Below are positions 34,736 through 44,690 of a stretch of DNA of 64,000 nucleotides, one piece after another. Numbering within the stretch: the stretch's first letter is position 1; each line of letters starts with the position of its first letter. The stretch is from positions 39,098-103,097 of the forward strand of contig NZ_KN050828.1 of assembly GCF_000746275.1 (NCBI RefSeq), written 5' to 3'. The translations under genes and the position numbers were made by a program. Source of the stretch: Thermopetrobacter sp. TC1. Lineage in GTDB: Bacteria; Pseudomonadota; Alphaproteobacteria; Rhizobiales; Aestuariivirgaceae. Under the pieces are notes generated by a model. It was not told the origin of the DNA, did no database searches, and saw nothing but the letters and a program-made list of their open reading frames with translations.

Positions 34736-37618
34736 ATGCCCATGGAGCGGGATGAACAGGCTGGCACACCACGCCCGCGCATGCCGGGAAAGGCCCCCGG
34801 CGCCTGGCCGGCGGCGATGGTGGGTGTTGGGGCGCATGCCATCCTGCTCGAAGAGGGCAAGCGGCGCATCGTCTCTCCCGATGAAGCGCTGTTGCGGCTG
34901 GCGGCGGAGCCGCATCTCGTCTGTCATGCAACGACCCTCGCACAGCGTCTGGCCCTGGCCTGCCGCAAGCCGGAACTGGCCATGAGCGCGCTGGCCATCC
35001 GCCACTATGACGTCGCCGAACTCTTCGCTTTCGCGCTGCCGGCCGATCCGGCGCCACCCTTGCCGACGGCGATGCTGGCGCGGCTCATCGATCCGGCGCA
35101 GGGGCCGAACCTGACGGATGATGCGCCCGAAATTTTGCCGCTGCTTGCCGATGCCCTGATCGCCCATGTAGCCTCAAGGCGTCTGCACCGGCCGGATCAG
35201 GCCCTGAAACTGGCGGATTACCTGAAAGGCTCGCGCTGGCCCTGGGCCGATGCCGTACTGGCCGCGCTTGAGGCGGGGCATGGGCTGCGGCCGAAGGGGT
35301 TTCATCTCACCGGTCTGGAGATCTGGGAAGACCTGCCGGAATGGGAGGAACCGCCGCCGCAGCCTCCGCCGGGGCACAGGCCGGTTTCACCCGATGAGGC
35401 GCAGACGCTGCTGGGCAGAATTCTCGGCCCCGATGCCGAGGAGCGCGCCGATCAGATGGCCTATGCCGCGGAGGTGGCACGGGCCTTCGCCCCCCGCCCT
35501 TCCGAGCATGAAAACGTCATCCTGCTGGCGGAAGCAGGCACCGGCCTGGGCAAGACCCTGGGCTATCTGGCGCCGGCGGTGTTGTGGGCCCAGAAGAATG
35601 CCGGCCGGGTGACGCTTTCCACCTACACCAAGAACCTGCAACGCCAGCTCGTTGAGGAGACGCGGCGCTTCTGGCCGGATTCGGCACAGCATCGCCGGCA
35701 TGTGGCCGTGCGCAAGGGGCGGGAGAATTATCTCTGCCTGCTCAATGCCCAGGAAAGCTTTGCCTCGCTCTCGGCGGCAACGCCGAAAGGCGCGACACTG
35801 GCCGCGCTGGTTGCGCGCTGGGCGCTGGCCTCGGCGGACGGCGACATGGTGGGCGGTGACTTTCCGGCCTGGCTGATGGGGCTTTTGGCGGAGGAGAGCC
35901 CGCGCGGCACGCCGCCTTCGCCCATGGCGCTGGGGCTGACCGACCGGCGCGGCGAATGCGCCCATGCCGCCTGTCCGCATTTTCGCAAGTGCTTCATCGA
36001 GAAGGCGCGGGTGCGGGCGATCAGGGCCGATCTTATCGTGGCCAATCACGCCATCGTCATGGTGCAGGCGGCCATGGACGTGATGCTGGGCGAAAGCGCA
36101 GGCCGGGAGGCGCTGGCCGATGATGCGCTCGCCCGCATCGTTTTTGACGAGGGGCATCATCTCTTCGAGGCGGCCGATTCGGCCTTTTCCGGCCATCTCA
36201 CCGCGCTGGAAACGGCGGAGCTCAGGCGCTGGATCCGCGGCCCGGAGGAATCGCGCCGCCGCGGGCGCGCTTTGCGCGACCGGCTTTCCGATCTCATTTC
36301 CGATGGCGGCAGGGCCTTCGCGGAAGCGGTAAAGGCCGTGGAACAGGCGGTGCGCTGTCTGCCCGCGCCCGGCTGGCGGCGGCGGCTTGCGGAACGTGCC
36401 CCGCAAGGCGCGGCTGAAGTATTCCTCAGCCTCGTGCGCGATCACGTGCGGGCACACAGCCGGGATCATGCGGGCAGCACCGAGATGGAGGCCGATTGTC
36501 ATCCCGCCGAACTTGAGCTGATCGAGGCGGCGGAGGCGCTGGAGGGTGCGCTGGGCCTGCTGGAACGGTCCATGCGGCATCTGGCGGCGCTGCTGTTGAA
36601 GCGCCTGCAGGAGGAGGCGGCCACCTTGTCCACACCTGAGCGCAACAGGCTGGAGGCCATGGCCCGCTCGCTTAATCGCCGCGGCGGGCTCATCGTTGGC
36701 GGCTGGCGCGGCATGCTGCGCCGGTTTGCGGCGGGAGACGACGAGGAGGCCGATCCGCGTTTCGCCGAATGGTTCTCTCTGTCCTTCGCCTACGGGCAGG
36801 AGATGGACGTGGGCCTGCATGCCCACTGGGTGGACCCGACCGTGCCGCTGGCGGAAACAGTGCTGGCACCGGCGGATTCGGTGGTGATCACGTCCGCCAC
36901 CTTGCGCGACCGGCCGCCCAAGCAACCGGACGACTGGAAGAGCGCGGAGATGCGCACCGGCGTGACCCACCTGCCCTGGCCGGTGCGGCGCGTTTCCTAT
37001 CCCTCGCCGTTCGACTATGCCGCGCAGGCGCGCGTGTTCGTGGTCACGGATGTCAACCGCGAGGACATGGATGCGGTGGCCAGCGCCTATCGCGCCCTGT
37101 TTCTGGCGGCGGGCGGCGGGGCGCTGGGGCTGTTTACGGCGATTTCGCGGCTGAAGGCGGTTTACGGGCGCATTCTCGAGGCCATGGCGGAGGCCGGCCT
37201 GCCGCTTTTGGCCCAGCATGTGGACGCCATGGACAACGGCACGCTGGTGGACATGTTCCGCCATCAGGAGGACGCCTGTCTTCTGGGCACGGATGCGATG
37301 CGCGATGGTGTGGACGTGCCCGGCCGTTCCTTGCGCCTTCTGGTCATGGACCGGGTGCCCTGGCCGCGCCCCACCATTCTGGAACGGCGGCGACGGGCAG
37401 CTTTTGGCGAGGGGCGGTGGACGGACATGATGGTGCGGCTGAAGTTGCGGCAGGCCTTCGGCCGCCTGATCCGCAAGAAGGAGGACAGGGGCGTGTTCGT
37501 CATGCTCGATCCGCGGCTGGCCAGCCGCTTTCACACCGCCTTTCCCGAGGGTGTGCCCATCACCCGCTGCGGACTGGCCGAAGCAGTCCGTGCCACCCGC
37601 ACCTTCCTGCGGGCGTGA
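34736..37618 (+). CDS. DinG/XPD-type ATP-dependent DNA helicase
   Basis: A superfamily 2 helicase with an iron-sulfur domain. Walker A is AEAGTGLGKT near residue 265, and the DEAH-like box is DEGHH near 471. Cluster cysteines are plausible at YLCLLN (about 333) and in GECAHAACPHFRKC (about 407-418). The C-terminal helicase motifs include LLGTDAMRDGVDVPG and the QAFGRLIRKKED motif VI. The first 200 residues are an extra N-terminal domain common in alphaproteobacterial homologues. Convergent with typA, only six bases apart. Length 960. Confidence 0.9.
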   Translation: MPMERDEQAGTPRPRMPGKAPGAWPAAMVGVGAHAILLEEGKRRIVSPDEALLRLAAEPHLVCHATTLAQRLALACRKPELAMSALAIRHYDVAELFAFALPADPAPPLPTAMLARLIDPAQGPNLTDDAPEILPLLADALIAHVASRRLHRPDQALKLADYLKGSRWPWADAVLAALEAGHGLRPKGFHLTGLEIWEDLPEWEEPPPQPPPGHRPVSPDEAQTLLGRILGPDAEERADQMAYAAEVARAFAPRPSEHENVILLAEAGTGLGKTLGYLAPAVLWAQKNAGRVTLSTYTKNLQRQLVEETRRFWPDSAQHRRHVAVRKGRENYLCLLNAQESFASLSAATPKGATLAALVARWALASADGDMVGGDFPAWLMGLLAEESPRGTPPSPMALGLTDRRGECAHAACPHFRKCFIEKARVRAIRADLIVANHAIVMVQAAMDVMLGESAGREALADDALARIVFDEGHHLFEAADSAFSGHLTALETAELRRWIRGPEESRRRGRALRDRLSDLISDGGRAFAEAVKAVEQAVRCLPAPGWRRRLAERAPQGAAEVFLSLVRDHVRAHSRDHAGSTEMEADCHPAELELIEAAEALEGALGLLERSMRHLAALLLKRLQEEAATLSTPERNRLEAMARSLNRRGGLIVGGWRGMLRRFAAGDDEEADPRFAEWFSLSFAYGQEMDVGLHAHWVDPTVPLAETVLAPADSVVITSATLRDRPPKQPDDWKSAEMRTGVTHLPWPVRRVSYPSPFDYAAQARVFVVTDVNREDMDAVASAYRALFLAAGGGALGLFTAISRLKAVYGRILEAMAEAGLPLLAQHVDAMDNGTLVDMFRHQEDACLLGTDAMRDGVDVPGRSLRLLVMDRVPWPRPTILERRRRAAFGEGRWTDMMVRLKLRQAFGRLIRKKEDRGVFVMLDPRLASRFHTAFPEGVPITRCGLAEAVRATRTFLRA

Positions 37619-37624
37619 CCGGGA

Positions 37625-39538
37625 TCAGGCCGGGGTCTTGCGGCGGGCGGCGCGTTTGCGCTCGTGCGGATCGAGGATGGCCTTGCGCAGGCGGATGGAC
37701 TTTGGCGTGACCTCGACAAGCTCGTCATCGGCGATCCAGGACAGCGCCCGCTCCAGCGTCATGCGCACAGGCGGGGTGAGCTGCACGTTGTCATCCTTGG
37801 CGGCGGCGCGGATGTTGGTCAGCTTCTTGCCCTTCAGGACATTGACTTCCAGATCCTGCCCCTTGGTGTGTTCGCCGACGATCATGCCGCGGTAGACGAC
37901 ATCGCCGGGCCCGATGAAGAGGGGGCCGCGGTCCTCGAGGTTCCACAGGGCATAGGCGACGGCCTCGCCATCGCCGTTGGAAATGAGGGCGCCGGTGGTG
38001 CGCTCGCGGATCTCGCCCTGCCAGGGCTGCCAGGAATGAAAGACGCGGTTGAACACGGCGGTGCCGCGGGTATCGCTCATCAGCTCCGGCTGATAGCCGA
38101 TGAGGCCACGGGTGGGCACGTGAAAGATCAGGCGCTGGCGGCCGGTGCCGGACGGCAGCATCTCCACGAGGCGGCCGCGGCGCTCGGAGAGTTTCTGCAC
38201 GACAACGCCGGCGTATTCCTCATCCACATCGATGACCGCTTCTTCCACCGGTTCAAGCAGCCGGCCCTCATCATCCCGGCGCATGAGCACGCGGGGGCGC
38301 CCCACCGTGAGCTCAAAGCCTTCCCGCCGCAGCGTCTCGATGAGCACGGCCAGCTGCAGCTCGCCGCGGCCGGAGACGCGAAAGGCCTCGGGCTCGTCGG
38401 GAATGTCCTCGACGCGGATGGCGACATTGCCCTCCATTTCGCGATACAGGCGCTCGCGGATAACGCGGCTTTGCACCTTATCCCCCTCGCGGCCGGCCAG
38501 GGGTCCGTCGTTGATGCGGAAGGTCATGGACAATGTGGGCGGATCAACGGGCTGCGCCGGCAGGGGACGTGAAACCTCAGGGGCGCAAAGCGTGTGCGCC
38601 ACGCTTGCCGTCTTCAGCCCGGCAATGGCGACGATATCGCCGGCCTCGCCGTTTTCGATAGGCTGGCGCGCCAGACCGCGGAAGGCCAGCACCTTGGCCA
38701 CGCGCCCCGTTTCCAGCACGTTGCCTTCGCGATCCAGCACCTTGACAGGATCGTTGGCGCGCACCGATCCTGAAACGATACGGCCGGTGAGCAGGCGGCC
38801 AAGATAGGGATCGGCCTCGATCATGGTGCCGAGCAGGCGAAATGGCCCGTCCTCGACCCTGGGCGGTGGCACATGCGCAATGATGAGATCCAGCAGGGCG
38901 TCCATGCCGGCAGCAGGGCCGGCATCCGGTTCCGCGGCCATCCAGCCTTGCTTGGCGGATCCGTACAGAACGGGAAAATCCAGCTGTTCCTCATCGGCGC
39001 CCAGAGCGACGAAAAGATCGAAGGCCTCGGTGACAACCTCGTCATGGCGCTCATCGGGCTTGTCGATCTTGTTGACGGCGACAATGGGTTTCAGCCCCCG
39101 GCTCAAGGCCTTGGCGAGCACGAACTTGGTCTGGGGCATGACGCCTTCGGCGGCGTCGATGAGGAGAATGGCGCCGTCCACCATGCCCATGATGCGCTCC
39201 ACCTCGCCGCCGAAGTCGGCATGGCCCGGGGTATCCACGATGTTGATGCGCACGCCCTTCCATTCGATGGAGGTGACCTTGGCGAGGATGGTGATGCCGC
39301 GTTCGCGCTCCAGGTCGTTGGAATCAAGCGCGCGCTCGGCCACCTGCTGATTGGCGCGAAAGGCGCCGGAGGCGGCGAGCAGGCGGTCGATCAGCGTTGT
39401 CTTGCCGTGATCGACATGGGCGATGATGGCGACGTTGCGCATGTCCATGGGCATCTGTCCGATCGCTTTTTTAGGCATGCAGACAAGGGCGGCGGGCGGT
39501 TGTGTGTCCGGCGGTGTCATTATTTCGGTTTCTGCCAC
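37625..39538 (-). CDS. typA: Translational GTPase TypA/BipA
   Basis: A ribosome-binding GTPase involved in stress and low-temperature ribosome function. P-loop [15 protein letters not shown] starts near residue 40, switch region [18 protein letters not shown] and NKIDK follow, then domains II, III, V and the BipA C-terminal domain. The first ATG (39538) adds about 30 residues before the usual start; an internal ATG at MDMRNVAII would give the standard length. Convergent with the helicase gene. Length 637. Confidence 0.96.
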   Translation of the reverse strand: MAETEIMTPPDTQPPAALVCMPKKAIGQMPMDMRNVAIIAHVDHGKTTLIDRLLAASGAFRANQQVAERALDSNDLERERGITILAKVTSIEWKGVRINIVDTPGHADFGGEVERIMGMVDGAILLIDAAEGVMPQTKFVLAKALSRGLKPIVAVNKIDKPDERHDEVVTEAFDLFVALGADEEQLDFPVLYGSAKQGWMAAEPDAGPAAGMDALLDLIIAHVPPPRVEDGPFRLLGTMIEADPYLGRLLTGRIVSGSVRANDPVKVLDREGNVLETGRVAKVLAFRGLARQPIENGEAGDIVAIAGLKTASVAHTLCAPEVSRPLPAQPVDPPTLSMTFRINDGPLAGREGDKVQSRVIRERLYREMEGNVAIRVEDIPDEPEAFRVSGRGELQLAVLIETLRREGFELTVGRPRVLMRRDDEGRLLEPVEEAVIDVDEEYAGVVVQKLSERRGRLVEMLPSGTGRQRLIFHVPTRGLIGYQPELMSDTRGTAVFNRVFHSWQPWQGEIRERTTGALISNGDGEAVAYALWNLEDRGPLFIGPGDVVYRGMIVGEHTKGQDLEVNVLKGKKLTNIRAAAKDDNVQLTPPVRMTLERALSWIADDELVEVTPKSIRLRKAILDPHERKRAARRKTPA

Positions 39539-39651
39539 CTGCCGGGGAAGGGAGCAGAAACGCCGCCCTCTGACAAGGGCGGCGTTGTCATCTGCCGCAA
39601 GGGAAAAGTCAAAAATTTTCCATGCTATATTTTTAGCTTTCTCGTAGTCAC

Positions 39652-39782
39652 CACACTACACAACACACCCATCGTCATACCGGCGTAAGCCGGTATCTAA
39701 GGCCACATATGCATGCGTTTATGGCCCGAGACCTAAGGCTTCCCGCCGGGGTGACGAGAAAGATGGCAACGTTGTGTCGTGT
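39652..39782 (+). repeat. MITE-like element R1, copy B
   Basis: The core 39674-39755 begins GTCATACCGGCGTAAGCC and ends GGCTTCCCGCCGGGGTGAC, imperfect inverted copies of each other. Outer inverted repeats CACACTACACAAC (from 39652) and GTTGTGTCGTGTG (to 39782) enclose it. It is about 130 bases, matches the reverse of copy A, and has no coding capacity. Confidence 0.75.
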
Positions 39783-39844
39783 GCCCGCCGAACTGTTCCG
39801 GAAGGCATTTTCCATGAGATACTTCACCTTCTCGCAAGCGGGCC

Positions 39845-40669
39845 CTAGCGGGCCATGCGGGCGGCCAGTTTTTCGCCGCCGATCTTGCCGCGTTTCATGG
39901 AAGCGGAGAAGCTCTTGCCATTCAGACGGCCGGTGGCCGAAACCGGCACGAGGATGGTGCCCACATCCCTGTCCTTAACCGCGGCGAAGGTAACGTCGAA
40001 ATAGGGCGGATCGGCCTTGGCGCGGCGCTTTTTCTTCTCGGACATGCCGGCCACCGGCACGTAGATGAGCCGGCAGCGATAAAGCGTGCCGTTCAGGCGC
40101 TTGTCACGCAGCGTGCCTTCCTTGCGGAAAACGATGTCATAAACCGTATGGCCATCGAACACCCGCTGCCGGCCCTGACAGAAGGCCTTCGGGCCTTTCA
40201 GCCCTTCCCTGACCAGCATGGAGAGCGGATCGAGCACCGTGCGCCCGGCAATGGCGGCGTTGATCGCCTTTGTCTTCTCGGCATTGCGCGGCGGATTGCG
40301 CCGCCAGGATTTCACATGACCACCGGCATAGGTCACGGTGGCCTCCTTCATCTTTTTCTTCTTGCCCTTGCGCATGAAGAACTGCTCGGGCTTGACGGAG
40401 GGGTTGCCCATGCGGCCCTTCACGCGCATGTCGGAGCGGGAAGAAAGAAACAGGCCGCCGAAACCGGACGGCTTTACACGGGCCTTGCCTTCATAGGCCT
40501 TTTTGGTCAGGCGGCCTTCATAGTCCACCTTGAAAACCTTGATGCCGGAGACCCTGACATTGTAGCGCATGTTCAGGGTTTCCGCCCCGGCGGTGGCCAC
40601 AGCCGCACTCAGGGCACCCGCAAGGACAAACGCGGAAGTAAGACGGCGAAAGGCAGTCTGCGCGGTCAT
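39845..40669 (-). CDS. DUF3108 domain protein
   Basis: A predicted periplasmic protein of unknown function. The ATG at 40669 follows AGGAAAGGGA and begins a signal peptide (about 30 residues ending AVATAGA). The DUF3108 pattern follows: NMRYNVRVSGIKVFKVDYEG, LDPLSMLVREGLKG, FDGHTVYDIVF. It is rich in Lys/Arg (GKKKKMKE, EKKKRRAK). Another in-frame ATG at 40708 lies upstream of the ribosome binding site and is unlikely. Length 274. Confidence 0.85.
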   Translation of the reverse strand: MTAQTAFRRLTSAFVLAGALSAAVATAGAETLNMRYNVRVSGIKVFKVDYEGRLTKKAYEGKARVKPSGFGGLFLSSRSDMRVKGRMGNPSVKPEQFFMRKGKKKKMKEATVTYAGGHVKSWRRNPPRNAEKTKAINAAIAGRTVLDPLSMLVREGLKGPKAFCQGRQRVFDGHTVYDIVFRKEGTLRDKRLNGTLYRCRLIYVPVAGMSEKKKRRAKADPPYFDVTFAAVKDRDVGTILVPVSATGRLNGKSFSASMKRGKIGGEKLAARMAR

Positions 40670-40826
40670 GATCGAATATATCCCTTTCCTGCTGAATGGC
40701 GCGTTCATGATGAATCACTTGCCGTGGCTCTTTCCAAGCACGGGCTTTGGGCCGAAATCTGACCGATCGTGCCTGAATAGAGGCTGAATGCTCCTTTCAA
40801 GCCGCTGCGGGATCCTTTGCCCGCTC

Positions 40827-40855
40827 TTGACGAAAGCGGCCTGCCCGCCTATAGC
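40827..40855 (+). promoter_or_regulatory. Sigma-70 promoter for rpmB
   Basis: TTGACG at 40827-40832 and TATAGC at 40850-40855 are separated by exactly 17 bases, a strong housekeeping promoter. Transcription from about 40862 would give rpmB a leader near 160 bases. I see no known ribosomal-protein regulatory fold in it. Confidence 0.65.
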
Positions 40856-41020
40856 ATGGCGCCCGAAAGAGACGCGCAATTTTCGCGATGGACCCGCACC
40901 AGACCCGGGCCGCCACGAAACAGAACGGTCGGCCGGCGGCGGGTCTTTTCATCGTGTGTCCTTGCGCGCAAACGAGAAGATGGGACCTGAAGGGTTTTTC
41001 TTTTTTCAAGGAGCAAGACC

Positions 41021-41326
41021 ATGGCTCGCCGCTGTGAACTGACCGGCAAGGGCGTGATGACCGGCAACAACGTTTCCCACGCCCACAACAAGACCCGCCG
41101 TCGTTTTCTGCCCAATCTGGTGAACGTCACCCTGATGAGCGAGGTGATGGGCACGAGCTATCGCTTCCGCATCAGCGCCCAGGCGCTCAAGACGGTTGAG
41201 CACCGCGGCGGGCTGGATGCCTTCCTGCTCAAGGCCAAGGATTCCGAGCTTTCCGACAGGGCGCGCCGCATCAAGAAGCTGATCCGTCAGCGCCTGGCCG
41301 AGCAGGAGGCCGCCCAGCAGGGGTGA
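41021..41326 (+). CDS. rpmB: 50S ribosomal protein L28
   Basis: A large-subunit ribosomal protein. The N terminus [20 protein letters not shown] and [18 protein letters not shown] are characteristic. The single Cys is retained. AAGGAG precedes the ATG by eight bases. Length 101. It stands alone, without rpmG, between a strong promoter and a terminator. Confidence 0.98.
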   Translation: MARRCELTGKGVMTGNNVSHAHNKTRRRFLPNLVNVTLMSEVMGTSYRFRISAQALKTVEHRGGLDAFLLKAKDSELSDRARRIKKLIRQRLAEQEAAQQG

Positions 41327-41438
41327 GGGGTTCATCCCAAGGCCTTCGGCCATCCCCGTTTATCATCAGGGGCCGACCTGGCGGCCAGGCCTGAGAGGCT
41401 GAGCAGCCCTGAGAGGGAATGTTCCGCTTGAATACAGG

Positions 41439-41468
41439 GGGCGGGAGCGTGTTTCTCCCGCCCGTTTT
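41439..41468 (+). terminator. Intrinsic terminator of rpmB
   Basis: GGCGGGAG (41440-41447) pairs with CTCCCGCC (41455-41462), followed by GTTTTCG. The 3' untranslated stretch before it holds a run of short hairpins (41377-41417). The site lies between convergent rpmB and ald. Confidence 0.7.
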
Positions 41469-41512
41469 CGTATTCTCTGTGCAGTGTCGGGCCGTTTTTT
41501 TGCGCGTAAGGC

Positions 41513-42631
41513 TCAGTCGCGCACGAAGGTGTGCGGATCGGTCCAGGGCATGTTGAGCGAGCGGGCCACGGCCTCATGCGTGATGTGGCCATAGGCGACG
41601 TTGAGGCCATGCAGCAGGTGCTCATCCTCCGCCAGGGCCTGACGCCAGCCCTTATCCGCAATGGCGAGAATATGCGGCAGGGTGGCGTTGTTGAGCGCAT
41701 AGGTGGAGGTGCGGGCCACCGCCCCCGGCATGTTGGCCACGCAATAGTGCACGACATCATCCACCACATAGGTGGGCTCGGCATGCGTGGTGGGCATGGA
41801 GGTTTCAGCGCAGCCGCCCTGATCGATGGCCACGTCCACAATCACCGATCCCGGCTTCATGCGGCGCACCATGTCACGGCTGATGAGCTTGGGCGCGGCT
41901 GCGCCGGGAATGAGCACCCCGCAGATGACGACATCGGCGGCCAGCACCTCCTCCTCGATGGTCAGGCGCGTGGAATAAACCGTGTTGACGGCGTGACCGA
42001 AGATGCGATGCAGCTGCTGCATGCGCGGCACCGATTTTTCGATGATGACAACATCGGCGCCGAGCCCGATGGCCATGGCCGCAGCATTCTCGCCGACAAC
42101 ACCGCCGCCGATGATGCAGAACCGCGCCGGCTTCACCCCGGGCACCCCGCCGGGCAGAATGCCCATGCCGCCCTGTTCCTTTTCCAGGCAGTGCGCGGCG
42201 GCCTGCACCGACATGCGCCCGGCCACCTGGGACATGGGCGCAAGCAATGGCAAGGAGCCGTCCGGCGCGGTGACAGTCTCATAGGCGATGGCGACAACGC
42301 CGGCCTTGAGCAGATCCCGCGTCTGGTCCGGATCGGGGGCGAGATGCAGATAGGTGAAAAGGATCTGGCCCTCGCGCAGCATGGCGCGTTCGTTGGCCTG
42401 CGGCTCCTTGACCTTGACGATCATCTCGGCGTTGGCGAAGACCTCCGCGGCGTCGCGGGCGATGCGGGCCCCGGCGGCGCGATAGGCATCATCGTGGGCG
42501 CCAATGCCGGCGCCGGCGCCGGTCTCCACCAGCACCTCATGCCCGTGATGCACCGCTTCGCGCACGCTGGCCGGCGTCATGCCGACGCGATATTCATGCG
42601 TCTTGATCTCCTTGGGCACGCCGATGAGCAT
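41513..42631 (-). CDS. ald: Alanine dehydrogenase
   Basis: Interconverts L-alanine and pyruvate plus ammonia with NAD. Complete at 372 residues from ATG 42631. The N-terminal family motif is MLIGVPKEIKTHEYRVGMTP; Lys and His catalytic regions (EPQANE, FTYLHLA) are visible. The Rossmann segment is FCIIGGGVVGENAAAMAIGL. The longer in-frame stretch upstream does not resemble the family. Convergent with rpmB. Confidence 0.96.
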   Translation of the reverse strand: MLIGVPKEIKTHEYRVGMTPASVREAVHHGHEVLVETGAGAGIGAHDDAYRAAGARIARDAAEVFANAEMIVKVKEPQANERAMLREGQILFTYLHLAPDPDQTRDLLKAGVVAIAYETVTAPDGSLPLLAPMSQVAGRMSVQAAAHCLEKEQGGMGILPGGVPGVKPARFCIIGGGVVGENAAAMAIGLGADVVIIEKSVPRMQQLHRIFGHAVNTVYSTRLTIEEEVLAADVVICGVLIPGAAAPKLISRDMVRRMKPGSVIVDVAIDQGGCAETSMPTTHAEPTYVVDDVVHYCVANMPGAVARTSTYALNNATLPHILAIADKGWRQALAEDEHLLHGLNVAYGHITHEAVARSLNMPWTDPHTFVRD

Positions 42632-42887
42632 GGTGAAGTCTCCCGTTTGACGTGAGAGGATCGAGCCGCCGGAACCGACGGCTTTTTCAAGATGTTCTAC
42701 CGGGCAACTATCCGCCCAACAATGGCAGGAGGCAATGGGCCTTTCCGCCATGCCGCACCGTTCTCCTCGCCTCTTGCCTGAAATGTCCCCATGATCTTCG
42801 GCCAGGAGGTTCGGGACGGAGTGACCTCGGCCTTTTCCCAGGCATGTTCAAAACCGCATGGAGGAGACAGCGGGCGCTGGAAACCTT

Positions 42888-43967
42888 TCAGTTTCCGGCC
42901 TGGCCTTTGGCCTTGGTTTTCGGTGCGGTTCTTTTGGGGTTTTTCTGATCTGAGCGGCCGTTCGTTTTCTTTGCGGGCGTGTGTTTTCCGGTTTTCAGGC
43001 GGGAGCCCTTGCCGCGGGGGTCCACCATACTGAAGCCGCGCATGCGTGTGGGGCGAAAGGCGGCGGCGCGGCGCCTGGCCTCGGCCAGGTCCGGGCGCTT
43101 CATCTTGCGCAGGAACAGATCGAGGAAGGTGTCCTTCAGACCGCGCTTGCGGGCGAGGATGTACCATTTCGCCGCCTCGATCCTGTCCTTGCGCACGCCG
43201 CGGCCGACGGCAAGCAGGCGGGCGAGATGCAGCATGGCCTGGGCATTGCCGCTGCGGGCGGCGGCGGCGAGCCATTGTGCGCCGATGCGCTCGTTCTTCA
43301 CCACGCCCTCACCGTTGAAAACGAGCACGCCATATTTCATGGCCGCGCGCGGCAGGCCGGCAAGCGCGGCGCGCTTGAACCATTCGGCGGCGGTGATCGA
43401 ATCGCGCTCCACGCCCCGGCCAAGCAGATAGAGAACGCCGAGATTGTATTGCGCGGCCGGATTGCCGGCCTCGGCCGCCTTGCGGAACCATTCGGCGGCG
43501 GCCTTCCAGTCCGGCTTCAGGCCCTCCATGCCGGAAAGGATGAGCCCCATGGTATAGGCGGCGCCGCTGTGGCCCTTCTCGGCGGCGGCCCTGGCCCAGC
43601 GCAGGGCGGCGCCAATGTCCTTGCGGCCCAGCTTGCCGTTGAGATGCAAAAGCGCCAGGGCATACATGGCGCCGACATGGCCCTGTTCGGCGGCCTTGCG
43701 ATACCATTGCGCCGCCTGCTGCACATCTTTCTTCACGCCCTGCCCGTTCTCGAGGAGAACGCCGAGCATGGCCTGGGCCTCGGCATTGCCGGCAAGGGCC
43801 AGCTCATGCGCCACCTTCCAGGCCTCGGCATACTGGCCTTCCTGATAAAGGGCGATGGCTTCGGCGAAACTGGCGGCATGCAGACGGCCTGCATCCACAA
43901 AGGCGGCAACGCCCAGGCCGAGAGCAAAGAGCATGGTAAGATGCGTCTTTCCGCCAGGCCGGATCAT
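42888..43967 (-). CDS. Sel1-like tetratricopeptide repeat protein
   Basis: A secreted or periplasmic repeat protein, function unknown. A signal peptide occupies about the first 32 residues. About six Sel1 repeats of 36-38 residues follow, each with the A-x-x-W-(F/Y)-x-x-A-A pattern and G-x-G-V turn (AAQWYRKAAEQGHVGAMYAL, AAEWFRKAAEAGNPAAQYNL). The C-terminal 60 residues are Lys/Arg-rich. ATG 43967 follows GGGAGG and overlaps the stop of the ThiE-like gene (ATGA), so the two are co-translated. Length 359. Confidence 0.9.
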   Translation of the reverse strand: MIRPGGKTHLTMLFALGLGVAAFVDAGRLHAASFAEAIALYQEGQYAEAWKVAHELALAGNAEAQAMLGVLLENGQGVKKDVQQAAQWYRKAAEQGHVGAMYALALLHLNGKLGRKDIGAALRWARAAAEKGHSGAAYTMGLILSGMEGLKPDWKAAAEWFRKAAEAGNPAAQYNLGVLYLLGRGVERDSITAAEWFKRAALAGLPRAAMKYGVLVFNGEGVVKNERIGAQWLAAAARSGNAQAMLHLARLLAVGRGVRKDRIEAAKWYILARKRGLKDTFLDLFLRKMKRPDLAEARRRAAAFRPTRMRGFSMVDPRGKGSRLKTGKHTPAKKTNGRSDQKNPKRTAPKTKAKGQAGN

Positions 43968-44578
43968 GATGCCGCCTCCCTGATTGCCTGCATGAGGGCA
44001 CTGATGCAGTCTTGCGCCGCTTCGGCAGAGCGCCACATGTCCTCCTGCGGGCGGATGAAATCGGCGCCAAGGCGCACAAGATCAGCCACCTGATCGGGCG
44101 CGGCGGGGGCGAAAGCGACAACGGGAATGACGAACATCTCCGCCCACCAGGACAGCAGGTTCTCCCCGGCCGCCTCGCGCCGCTGGTCAACGGCGAGATA
44201 GTCGATGCCGGCCTCGCCGAGCAGCATGGCCTCATGCCGCCCCTTCTCGCACAGGGCGCCGACGATGCCCTCTTCTCCGAGCAGGCGGCGGGCATGCGCC
44301 ACCTCGCGCGGGCCGGTGGTGATGTGCACGCCATCGGCGCTGAGCGTGCGGGCAAGGGAGACGGAATTCTCAACCAGCACCGCGGCATTAAGAGGCTGGG
44401 CCGTTTCCACGATTGTGCGGGCCAGCGTAGCATCGGGCGAATCCGCCTGCTTCTGCGCCGGCACGAGAACGGCTGCCACATCGCCGGCCATACAGGCAGC
44501 CTGCAGGCAGGCTTCGGCCCTTTGGGGCTGAAGATCGGGCGGCACGACCAGAAACAACCTGACGGAACCTTCGCTCAT
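43964..44578 (-). CDS. Thiamine phosphate synthase-like protein
   Basis: A TIM-barrel protein of the ThiE/TenI superfamily. The barrel pattern is visible (AAVLVENSVSLARTLSADGVHI, GEAGIDYLAV, LVRLGADFIRP). The residues binding the pyrimidine and thiazole phosphates in true ThiE are not clearly conserved, and no other thiamine genes are nearby. A thiamine role is possible but not shown. It overlaps the Sel1-repeat gene by four bases. Length 204. Confidence 0.75.
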   Translation of the reverse strand: MSEGSVRLFLVVPPDLQPQRAEACLQAACMAGDVAAVLVPAQKQADSPDATLARTIVETAQPLNAAVLVENSVSLARTLSADGVHITTGPREVAHARRLLGEEGIVGALCEKGRHEAMLLGEAGIDYLAVDQRREAAGENLLSWWAEMFVIPVVAFAPAAPDQVADLVRLGADFIRPQEDMWRSAEAAQDCISALMQAIREAAS

Positions 44579-44690
44579 AACCCTGAAAACTGGCGCGTTG
44601 CGGGCGGATGCACCGGAGAATCATCACCGGACAAATTGGGCGCAGTATTGACGATGGCGGCCGGCGACGCAAAGGGTTTTGACACGTGTC

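Noticed and set aside
35387..37534. A 715-codon open frame antisense to the DinG-like helicase
   Set aside because: His/Arg/Gln-rich translation typical of antisense frames in GC-rich DNA; all helicase motifs are on the plus strand.
41377..41440. TPP or glycine riboswitch near CTGAGAGG motifs after rpmB
   Set aside because: Single motifs only; the rest of either aptamer is absent and it sits downstream of, not before, coding genes in both directions.
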